A stretch of DNA of 64,000 nucleotides from Streptomyces hokutonensis (GTDB lineage Bacteria > Actinomycetota > Actinomycetes > Streptomycetales > Streptomycetaceae), in the NCBI RefSeq assembly GCF_000376565.1, contig NZ_BARG01000090.1:1-64000 (forward strand). Reading direction: 5' to 3'. Made by a program: the position numbers and the translations under genes. Shown here one piece after another: positions 7,986-15,176 of the stretch (positions are counted from its first letter, which is position 1; every line of letters starts with the position of its first letter). The notes under the pieces are model-generated. The model saw only the letters and a program-made list of their open reading frames with translations, had not been told where the DNA came from and searched no databases.

Positions 7986-8348
7986 GTGGCTACAACGTAC
8001 GACTTCCCCGGTGACCTCATCGCAGCGCAGCAGGAACTCAACCAGGTGCGCGCAGACCTCGCCGCCCTGTACAAGCGGCTGCCGTACTCCGTCGAACCGA
8101 TGGATGCCTGGCAGCGCCCCGAGGGCTACTGGCTCGCCACCTCCCGCGCATACCCGGACTCTCCGGGATGGCCGGAGAAGGAGCGACAGGAGGTCGCCGT
8201 GCTGCGGGAGAAGGAACGCGACCTCACGGGCGTGATCCTCACGCACGCCTTCTGGAACGACATCCCCGGGCCCGAACGGCTCGACGCCCGCTCCCAGCTC
8301 AAGCACGCCCTCGCCCGCCCGGCCGGTGAGGGCCAGGAAGCGGCGTAG
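7986..8348 (+). CDS. Hypothetical protein
   Basis: The 120-aa product begins with a helical heptad-like stretch (DLIAAQQELNQVRADLAALYKRLP) followed by an aromatic-rich middle (WQRPEGYWLATSRAYP) and a charged helix (EKERQEVAVLREKERDL). No family assignment is made. GTG at 7986 is the only start that leaves the coiled region intact. It resembles small proteins common on Streptomyces accessory DNA, but that is a general impression. Confidence 0.6.
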   Translation: MATTYDFPGDLIAAQQELNQVRADLAALYKRLPYSVEPMDAWQRPEGYWLATSRAYPDSPGWPEKERQEVAVLREKERDLTGVILTHAFWNDIPGPERLDARSQLKHALARPAGEGQEAA

Positions 8349-8432
8349 CCGAGGCGGACACGCCATCCGGGCTGAGGCCTCGAAACCCGTGACCCGCGCA
8401 CGTCGCCCTCCACGGCCGCCCGGCCGGACGCC

Positions 8433-9167
8433 TCAGCGCATGTTGCCGCGCCATCGGTAGAAGAACGTCTCGCCCGGCCCCGCACCGAGGTGGACCGGAA
8501 CGCCGGCGAGCAGGGTGCCGACGTCGACCGTCTGCCCGGGCTCCACCACGGTGAAGCCCTGCCGCCTGTAGTACGGCCCGAGATCGCGCTCGGTGGCGAA
8601 CTCGCCGAACAACAGCATGTAGTCCAACTGCCAGTACACCTGCACGCACCGCTTCAGCAGCGCGGCCCCGATACCGCGCCCCCGGGCGTCCTCGCGCACC
8701 GCGAGTGCTTTGATCTTCGCGTACTTGAGCATCGACAGCAGCGCGTGCTGCCGGTATCCGGGCAGCTGGCCGATCATGGATATGACCGTGCCGGACGGAA
8801 CGGCGAACAGCGCCCCGACGACCTGTCCTTCGCGGTCCTGGGCGACCAGGGGCAGGGACAGCGCGGCCGCCGCAGGCTGGAGGCGGTCGGCCGTTGCGGC
8901 CCGCACGAGCGGTTCGGTCAGGCTGAGGCCGGCCAGCGCGTCCAGCAGCCACGTACCGCACCGCCCGTCGGCGAGCGCTTCGAGATGGCCGGTCTCCAGG
9001 TCGTCGTCGGCCGCCTTCAGCAGCTCGGTCACCACGCCGGTCTCCTCCGGCACCGCGTACCGGATCCGTACGCCGTCCGGCCCCGGTAAGCCGTCGACGA
9101 CCTTCTGCTGCGTCAGCCGCACCAGCCCGGTGGTCGACGGCCGCTTCTTCTTCGTCTTCTTCGCCAT
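8433..9167 (-). CDS. GNAT family N-acetyltransferase
   Basis: The 244-aa protein has a GNAT core in its C-terminal half: strand KIKALAVREDARGRGIGAALLKR contains the acetyl-CoA pyrophosphate loop RGRGIG (about residue 160), followed by a beta strand and FATERDLGPYYRRQGFTVV with the family Tyr. The N-terminus is a lysine-rich tail (KKTKKKR). The substrate is unknown. It is transcribed alone; resistance or protein modification roles are both possible. Confidence 0.8.
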   Translation of the reverse strand: MAKKTKKKRPSTTGLVRLTQQKVVDGLPGPDGVRIRYAVPEETGVVTELLKAADDDLETGHLEALADGRCGTWLLDALAGLSLTEPLVRAATADRLQPAAAALSLPLVAQDREGQVVGALFAVPSGTVISMIGQLPGYRQHALLSMLKYAKIKALAVREDARGRGIGAALLKRCVQVYWQLDYMLLFGEFATERDLGPYYRRQGFTVVEPGQTVDVGTLLAGVPVHLGAGPGETFFYRWRGNMR

Positions 9168-9508
9168 CCCTGAGAGCTACCCACCGTCCAGCACGCGAGC
9201 ACACGTCACGGGTGCTAGGGGGTACGGCAGCGGCAAATGTGGCTCGCGCCCGCCGCGTACTTCCGTCAGGCCGCAGCCCAGCGCCGCGCGAAACGTGACG
9301 AAGCAGCGCGAAAACGACATCCAATGTTGCGTCAAATCACCAATCACCAAAGTTGCGAGGCCCGTGAAAACGTCTGAACTGCTCCCAGAAGCGTTTGACA
9401 GTCCAGGAAGGAAATCACTCTCGCCAAACGAGGGAGTTTGATTTTAAAATCCGCAGCTTTCGTAGGTATGCTGGCAACACCAACTGTGAAGTTGGCGTAC
9501 AACGCAGA

Positions 9509-9533
9509 ACCGCCCCCCTGGCTGGGAGGCGGT
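9509..9533 (-). terminator. Hairpin terminator
   Basis: ACCGCC (9509-9514) pairs with GGCGGT (9528-9533) and the stem extends through adjacent C/G runs. On the minus strand it sits about 34 bp beyond the small 28-codon gene and is followed by T-containing sequence. Confidence 0.55.
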
Positions 9534-9566
9534 CCTGGTTCCTTGATGCGGACGCCGGACTGTGAA

Positions 9567-9653
9567 CTAGTGGTTCGTCATCACCTGGAGTAGTAGCTCC
9601 AGGAAGCTGGTGACGAAGCACCAGAAGTTCCAGTCCGGTTGTTCGTTGTCCAC
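9567..9653 (-). CDS. Candidate 28-aa hydrophobic peptide gene
   Basis: This short frame starts with GTG at 9653, with a strong GGAGG 7 nt upstream (plus-strand 9661-9665), and stops with TAG. The peptide begins MDNEQPDWNFW and continues as a hydrophobic helix rich in F, L and V (residues about 11-24), ending MTNH. Its mRNA folds: CTGGAG/CTCCAG surrounds a TAGTAG loop inside the frame, and a terminator follows. It could be a small membrane peptide such as a type I toxin, or a secreted or modified peptide; no partner or modifying enzyme is beside it. The rest of 9168-9902 shows no gene. Confidence 0.45.
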   Translation of the reverse strand: MDNEQPDWNFWCFVTSFLELLLQVMTNH

Positions 9654-9902
9654 GCTGTCACCTCCGTGCGGCCTCGGGACTTGTTGGTTCCGGAAGGGCC
9701 GCCTCCTCCGGGCCGCGGCGCCGGGGGAAGTGAGGGACGGGATAACGAACGCCCACCGCCGAGTTTACGGCTTCCGGAAGGCCGTTCCTAACCACATCCC
9801 CCGTTAAACGGCGGGCAATTCGGACTTTGCGTGCTTGAATACCGCGCAAAGGTCCAGCAATTCACTCTTTGGCACCAACTACCATCGCGGGTCGCCGCCG
9901 GG

Positions 9903-10940
9903 TCAGCCGGCCTCGCCGGTTCGGCGGGCACCTGCTGTCCGCGCTGTGACTGCGAGGGCCGCGGGGTAGAGCACGCCGTGCCCGAAACGGGCGCGTGCGC
10001 GGTCGGCGACGGCTTCGAGTGTGAGGGGCTTGTCGTCCGCGTTGTCGAGGGTGAGCTGACGGGTGGCGCTGGTCGCCGGCCGCAGCGCATCGGCGCGCAG
10101 TGCGATGGAGCGCACTCGGGCGCGTTGTAGTCCGAGGGATTCGTACACGCCGTACACAGCGCGCGCCAGGAGCACGGTGTGGAAGGTGGCTTCGGGCAGG
10201 GTGCGGCTGCGGCGGGTGGAGCTCTGGTCGGCGTAACGGATGGTGCAGGTCACCCCGTGGGCGATCTGACCGCTGGCGCGCAGGCCGGCTCCGAGGTCGT
10301 CGGCGAGGGCCAGCAGGGCGCGCCGGTGTTCGGCCGGATCGAGTTCGTCGCGCGGGAAGGCGTGTTCGGCGCTGATGCTCGCCGGGGTCGGGGTGGAGTC
10401 GACGACCTGGGTGTCGCGGCCGTGGGCGCGCTCGTGGAGGGTGCGGCCGGCGCGGGCACCGAGCAGGCGCTGCAACGTGAGCTGGGGGACGTCGGCGACA
10501 TCACCGACGGTGTGCAGACCGTATTCGGCGAGGGTGGCGGCCGTCCGGCTGCCGATCCCGGGCAACTCGCGTACAGGGCGGGGCCGCAGGAACGCGTCGA
10601 CCGCCTCGGGCGAGCCCTCGATGACGGTCCGCTTGCCGAGCGGGGTGAGCGCGGCCGCCATGGCGGAAAGCAGCAAATTGGGGGCCACGGCGGCCGCACT
10701 GCGCACCCCGTACAGGGCGATCGCCCGCAACTGGATGAGGTCGGCGACACCGCGCGCGTCCCGGTGCCAGAACCGCAGCGCACCGGTGAGGTCGGCGAGG
10801 GCGGTGTCCGGTTCGAGGATCTGTACGCGCGGTGTGACGTCCTCGATGAGGCGGCGCAGCTTCTCCAGGAGGTCGGGATCGTGGCCCGGTGGAAGGTCGA
10901 ACCGGACCCGAAGAATGTGCTGTTCCCGCACGGCGATCAC
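9903..10940 (-). CDS. imuB: ImuB-like Y-family DNA polymerase homologue
   Basis: The 345-aa protein aligns with Y-family polymerases over the fingers-thumb region: LPGIGSRTAATLAEYGLHTVGDVADV is the helix-hairpin-helix and the C-terminal half is the little-finger domain. The N-terminal catalytic motif (DMDAFFA-type) is replaced by VRFDLPPGHDPD and the SIDE motif is absent. This is the ImuB pattern of an inactive polymerase acting as adaptor. A QLTLD motif near residue 310 resembles a beta-clamp binding peptide. GTG at 10940 overlaps the upstream dnaE stop (GTGA), so the two are coupled. It probably bridges clamp and DnaE in lesion bypass. Confidence 0.75.
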   Translation of the reverse strand: MIAVREQHILRVRFDLPPGHDPDLLEKLRRLIEDVTPRVQILEPDTALADLTGALRFWHRDARGVADLIQLRAIALYGVRSAAAVAPNLLLSAMAAALTPLGKRTVIEGSPEAVDAFLRPRPVRELPGIGSRTAATLAEYGLHTVGDVADVPQLTLQRLLGARAGRTLHERAHGRDTQVVDSTPTPASISAEHAFPRDELDPAEHRRALLALADDLGAGLRASGQIAHGVTCTIRYADQSSTRRSRTLPEATFHTVLLARAVYGVYESLGLQRARVRSIALRADALRPATSATRQLTLDNADDKPLTLEAVADRARARFGHGVLYPAALAVTARTAGARRTGEAG

Positions 10941-13900
10941 CCTGCGCTTCCCTGGCTCCGGTGCCCGAGACGACGCAGATCGGCGGAACGGGTGCCGGCG
11001 GGCTGGAGGTCGGCGTAGGGGTGGAGGCGGGCTCCGGCGGTGCCGTCGGTGAGCGTCCGGGCGGGCGCTGCGGGCTGCGCGGGGGTGGGTGCGGGCGTGG
11101 TGCGTCCGAGCAGGTCCAGAGCGGCCTGGGGGCCGTGGTCGCGGCGGACGGCGGCGACTTCGTCCAGGTCCCACACCATCTCGCCGACCACGGTACGGCG
11201 CGGGCCGCGGGCCTCCACGGTGCCGCGCACCAGGAGCAGCCCGGAGTGGAACACGGTGTGCGCGCAGGCCTCGTGGGAGTCCTCGAAGAAGGCGAGGTCG
11301 ACCAGGCCGGAGCCGTCCTCAAGGGTGACGAAGATGATCCGCTTGCCGGACGGGATCGGCGGGGTCTGCGTGGACGCCCGTACCCCGGCCACCAGCACGC
11401 GCTGTCCTCGGTGCAGGGTGCGCAGGTGGGCGGCGTCGGTGGCTCCGAGTTCGCGCAGGAGCCGGTGGTGGTGGTCCATCAGGTGGTGGGTGACGTCGAT
11501 CGACAGCGTGTCGAGCTCGGCGCCGAGCTTGTCGCGGCCGGTCATCTCGGGCAGGCCGCTGGGGCCGGCGGTGACGAGCTCACCGCCGAGCGGGAGTTGT
11601 CCGTCGGTGGCGGCGCGGTTGCGGGCGTGCCGGTGCAACTCGGTGGCCTGCAGGAGCAGATCCCGCCGGGTGAGGTTGCCGGCGAGTGCATCGAGGGCGC
11701 CGATCCGGATCAGCTTGTGCGCGATCGGCAGCGACGGGCGGGCCCGCTGCCACAGGTCCTGGAGCGAGGTGTAGGGCTGGCCGGCCGCGAGGCGGGCGAC
11801 CTCCTGCTCGCTGATGCCCTTGACCGTGGAGAAGGCGAGCCGCACGCCCCAGCCCTCAGGGGTCTGTTCGACGCTGTGCTGCGGGCGGGAGTGGTTGGCG
11901 TCGACGTTCAGGACGGGGACTCCGTGGCGGCGGGCGTCGGCGACGATGACCCGGCGCGGCCACATGCCCGGATCATGCTCCAGCAGCCCCGCGTACAGGG
12001 CGGCGGGGTGATGGGCTTTCAGGAAGGCGGACTGGAGGGCGGGGACGGCGAAGGCGACCGCGTGCGCGCGGCAGAAACCGTACGCGCCGAACGAGGCGAC
12101 CGTCTCCCACACCTCATCCAGCACGGTCTTGCTGTAGCCGCGCTCCCCCGCCGCACGGCGGAACCACTCCTCCACCCTGGGCAGCCGGTCCGGGTCGGCC
12201 AGGGCGCGGCGGGCGACGTCGCCGGCGGCCCGGTCGCAGCCGGTCAGCTGTGCGAGGATCGCGATGATCTGCTCGTGCCAGATCACCACCCCGTACGTGT
12301 CGGAGAGGATCGCTTCCAGGTCCGGGTGCGGGTAGCGGGGGGCGGCGCCGTGCCGGGCCGCGATGAAGAGCGCGGGCATGCCCCCGCTGACCGGGCCGGG
12401 TCTGAAGAGGCTGATGTCGGCGATGACGTCCTGCATGTGCCGCGGCTGCAGCCTGCCCACGAGGTCTTGTTGACCAGGACTTTCGAGCTGGAACAGGCCC
12501 ACCGTGTCGGAGTTGCGGATGAGGTCGAAGGAGGCCTCGTCGTTGAGGTCGACGTGGTCGGGGTTGTCGAGATCGAGCTGGCGGCCGGTCGTACGGCGGA
12601 TTTCGGTGACGGCGTGGGCCATCGCGGACTGCATCCGCACCCCGAGGACATCGAGCTTGAGGAGGCCGAACCCTGCGAGTTCGACGTCCTCCTTGTCGGC
12701 CTGCACCATCGGGTAGCCGGCCGGGGTCGGCTGCACCGGCACCCGGTCCAGCAACGACGCGTTCGAGAGGATCACGCCGCACGGGTGCATGGCGTAGCCG
12801 CGCGGCAGTGCGTCCAGGCCTTCGGCCAGCTCCCACAGCGGGCCGAACTCCCCAGCCCGGGCCGCGAGTTGGCGAAGTTCCGGCAGCTCAGCAAGAGCGC
12901 CGCGGATGTCGCGCGCACGGATGTGCGGGAACGACTTCGCGATCTCGTCCACGACCTTGGGGGCGAGCCCGAGGGCGAGGCCGGTGTCGCGCAGGGCATG
13001 CCGGGCCCGGTAGGTCTCGGGCATGCCGGTGACCGCGACCCGCTCCCGCCCGAACCGTTCGATGATCTTGTCGTAGACCTCCAGGCGGCGGGCGGACTCC
13101 ACGTCCAGATCGATGTCCGGCAGCGAGGTGCGCCGCTCGCTCAGGAAGCGTTCGAACAGCAGCCGGTGATCGAGGGGGTTGGCCGTGGCGACGAACAGCG
13201 AGTGGTTGACCATGCTCCCGGCGCCCGAGCCGCGCGCGGCGACCCGGACCCCCATGGCCCGCACGTCGGCCACGACCTGCGCGACCGCGAGGAAGTACGG
13301 CTCGAACCGGAGGCGTCCGATCACGTCCAGTTCGTAGCCGAGCTGCCGTACGGCGTCTTCGTCCGTGTCCAGGCCGCGGGCGACCATCCCCGTCTCGCAG
13401 CGCCGGCGCAGCAGGTTCAGGGCCTCGCCGGGCTCGGGGCCGGCGCCCACGACTGACGGCTCGGGAAAGTGCGGCCGCCCAAGCCCAAGATCGGCCGGGG
13501 TGAGGAGGCAGGACTGCGCGGTCGCCTCGGTCTCGCCCAGCAGTACGGCGGCCCTCCCCCGGTCGGCGCCGACGGCCTGCGCGATCCGGTCGGCCACCGC
13601 CGCCATGGCGCCGGGGTCCTTCAGCCAGCGCTCGCCGCCGTCCAGGTGCCGGCGGTCGACCGGCCGCAGCAGCCGCGCGGCATCGAGGACGTCCGCGAGC
13701 CGGTGCTGGCCCGGGTCGGCGTAGCGGACGGCGTTGGTCAGCACCGCGGGCACCCCGAGCTGGTCGGCCAATCCCACGGTCCGCGCGGCCAGCCGCAGCG
13801 ACCCCGGCCCCGTGCCCGAACGCCCGAGCCACACCGCCTCCAGCCGCAGACGCGGCCCGGCCAGCTCACGCCACGGCCACAGCAGGTCCTCGGCGAGGTC

Positions 13901-14395
13901 CGGGCGCCCGCCCGCCAGCGCCCGGACCGGTTCGGAGGCGGGACCGAGCAGTACGACCAGGTCCTGGCCGGCGTACTCGCGCAGCACCGGCCACGACACC
14001 ACCGGCACCGAGCCGTCGGCCTGGGCATGCGCGGCGGATACCAGACGGCACAGCCGCGCCCACCCCGCTACGTTCTGCGCGAGCAGCGTGATCCGCAGCG
14101 GCGCCTCCACCACGTGCGCACCGCCGCGGACCGGCGTACGGGCCCGGGTGCCCCGTGGTGCCGGCGTCTGGAGCGGGGCGACCGCGACGTCCACGCCGAA
14201 GACGGGCCGCAGTCCCGCGGTCGCGGCGGCCTGAGCGAATCGGACCGCACCGGCAACGGTGTCCCGGTCGGTCAGCGCGAGCGTCGTCATCCCCCGCTCC
14301 ACGGCGCGCTGCACGAGCGCGCTGGGCAGGGAGGCGCCGTAGCGGGCGGAGTAGCCGGACGCGGTGTGCAGATGAGTAAATCCATCACCCCGCAC
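10937..14395 (-). CDS. dnaE2: DNA polymerase III alpha subunit, DnaE2-like
   Basis: This 1152-aa C-family polymerase starts with a PHP domain (FTHLHTASGY at residues 6-15, LALTDRDT), followed by palm motifs: GSGAGSMVNH, PDIDLDVE near residue 426 and KLDVLGVRM, which carry the catalytic aspartates. A helix-hairpin-helix, a QLPLG clamp-like motif and an OB domain (RVLVAGVRAS) follow. The start is taken as GTG 14395 next to GGGAG; its spacing is poor, so the true start may differ by some codons. A LexA-type site lies about 66 bp upstream and imuB follows with overlap. This arrangement fits SOS-induced, error-prone synthesis. Assignment to DnaE2 rather than a replicative copy rests on that context. 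Confidence 0.85.
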   Translation of the reverse strand: MRGDGFTHLHTASGYSARYGASLPSALVQRAVERGMTTLALTDRDTVAGAVRFAQAAATAGLRPVFGVDVAVAPLQTPAPRGTRARTPVRGGAHVVEAPLRITLLAQNVAGWARLCRLVSAAHAQADGSVPVVSWPVLREYAGQDLVVLLGPASEPVRALAGGRPDLAEDLLWPWRELAGPRLRLEAVWLGRSGTGPGSLRLAARTVGLADQLGVPAVLTNAVRYADPGQHRLADVLDAARLLRPVDRRHLDGGERWLKDPGAMAAVADRIAQAVGADRGRAAVLLGETEATAQSCLLTPADLGLGRPHFPEPSVVGAGPEPGEALNLLRRRCETGMVARGLDTDEDAVRQLGYELDVIGRLRFEPYFLAVAQVVADVRAMGVRVAARGSGAGSMVNHSLFVATANPLDHRLLFERFLSERRTSLPDIDLDVESARRLEVYDKIIERFGRERVAVTGMPETYRARHALRDTGLALGLAPKVVDEIAKSFPHIRARDIRGALAELPELRQLAARAGEFGPLWELAEGLDALPRGYAMHPCGVILSNASLLDRVPVQPTPAGYPMVQADKEDVELAGFGLLKLDVLGVRMQSAMAHAVTEIRRTTGRQLDLDNPDHVDLNDEASFDLIRNSDTVGLFQLESPGQQDLVGRLQPRHMQDVIADISLFRPGPVSGGMPALFIAARHGAAPRYPHPDLEAILSDTYGVVIWHEQIIAILAQLTGCDRAAGDVARRALADPDRLPRVEEWFRRAAGERGYSKTVLDEVWETVASFGAYGFCRAHAVAFAVPALQSAFLKAHHPAALYAGLLEHDPGMWPRRVIVADARRHGVPVLNVDANHSRPQHSVEQTPEGWGVRLAFSTVKGISEQEVARLAAGQPYTSLQDLWQRARPSLPIAHKLIRIGALDALAGNLTRRDLLLQATELHRHARNRAATDGQLPLGGELVTAGPSGLPEMTGRDKLGAELDTLSIDVTHHLMDHHHRLLRELGATDAAHLRTLHRGQRVLVAGVRASTQTPPIPSGKRIIFVTLEDGSGLVDLAFFEDSHEACAHTVFHSGLLLVRGTVEARGPRRTVVGEMVWDLDEVAAVRRDHGPQAALDLLGRTTPAPTPAQPAAPARTLTDGTAGARLHPYADLQPAGTRSADLRRLGHRSQGSAG

Positions 14396-14460
14396 CTCCC
14401 GTCTCTCGCGTACCCCCTGGCTGACCTGTGCCTCTTCAGGCCACCACCATAACGCCAAAT

Positions 14461-14476
14461 TCGCTCGCGTGTTCGA
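14461..14476 (-). promoter_or_regulatory. Near-consensus LexA (SOS) box
   Basis: On the minus strand the sequence is TCGAAC-ACGC-GAGCGA, against the actinobacterial consensus TCGAAC-N4-GTTCGA: 10 of 12 conserved bases match. It lies between the tap-tpg terminator and the dnaE start, where an SOS-regulated promoter for dnaE-imuB would be expected. Binding is inferred. Confidence 0.5.
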
Positions 14477-14563
14477 TTGTGGCGTTCGGGGCATGTCGCC
14501 GACGTGTGCGTCGGCCTGTGTGACGGAGCACGACGGCCACCCGGCCTCATGCGGGTACGCAAG

Positions 14564-14593
14564 CGAGTCCCGGACCAACTGGTCCGGGACTCG
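14564..14593 (-). terminator. Terminator of the tap-tpg operon
   Basis: Perfect 13-bp arms CGAGTCCCGGACC (14564-14576) and GGTCCGGGACTCG (14581-14593) enclose an AACT loop, 22 bp beyond the tpg stop. No T run follows. Confidence 0.75.
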
Positions 14594-14615
14594 CGGGCAG
14601 TTCAGGCGGCAGCCT

Positions 14616-15173
14616 CTACAGGTCGAACTCCAGATGCTCGATGTCGGTGAAGCGCACTTCCTCCAGGCTGCCGGCGCGACGGCCGTTGTCCTGGAAGTAC
14701 ACCTCCCTCAGGGCGTCGGCCGCGATTTCCTGCAGCTCCTGGTCGGTGGCGCCAGCCTCCTGGGCGTCGAAGAGGCGGGCGGCGTAGCGGGCCGGCAGGG
14801 CGACGGTCAGGTGCCGGATGCGGCTTTGGTCCGTCGACCCGATCGGCGCGGTGTAGCCGAGGCGGGCACGGGTGTCGATGACGATGCCGCCGGTGGTCGC
14901 CGCCTTCGCGCGGGCCTTGGCCCGGATCTGTGGCTGCCAGCGGGCTTTCACCTCGCGCTCCAGGCGGGCGGCGAGGTCGGCGCGCGGCTTCTTGATCTGG
15001 TCCTTCACGTACCGTTCCACGGTGCGCTGGGAGACGCGCAGCATCTGGGCGACGGCCTTGGTGCCCCCCAGCTGCTTGACCAGGTAGCGCATCTGCGCGC
15101 CCGCGCTCTTGGGCGCGGGGCGGGTGAAGGCCTTCTGCACCGCGGCGTCCAGGCCGTCCCCGAACAGGCTCAT
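14616..15173 (-). CDS. tpg: Telomere terminal protein Tpg
   Basis: The 185-aa protein is a typical Tpg: GDGLDAAVQKAFTRPAPKSAGAQM at the N-terminus, helix-turn-helix KAVAQMLRVSQRTVERYV (residues about 40-57), RWQPQIRAKARAKAAT, then GIVIDTRARLGYTA, EAGATDQELQ and FTDIEHLEFDL. Tpg is covalently joined to the 5' ends of Streptomyces linear DNA and primes end patching. It follows tap by 3 nt with GGGGAG as its ribosome binding site, the standard tap-tpg order. Its presence is direct evidence that this replicon, or a replicon it came from, is linear. Confidence 0.95.
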   Translation of the reverse strand: MSLFGDGLDAAVQKAFTRPAPKSAGAQMRYLVKQLGGTKAVAQMLRVSQRTVERYVKDQIKKPRADLAARLEREVKARWQPQIRAKARAKAATTGGIVIDTRARLGYTAPIGSTDQSRIRHLTVALPARYAARLFDAQEAGATDQELQEIAADALREVYFQDNGRRAGSLEEVRFTDIEHLEFDL

Positions 15174-15176
15174 CTC

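Noticed and set aside
10889..13456. Long open frame on the plus strand over dnaE
   Set aside because: It is antisense to a full-length polymerase with intact catalytic motifs and has no domain of its own; high G+C content opens antisense frames.
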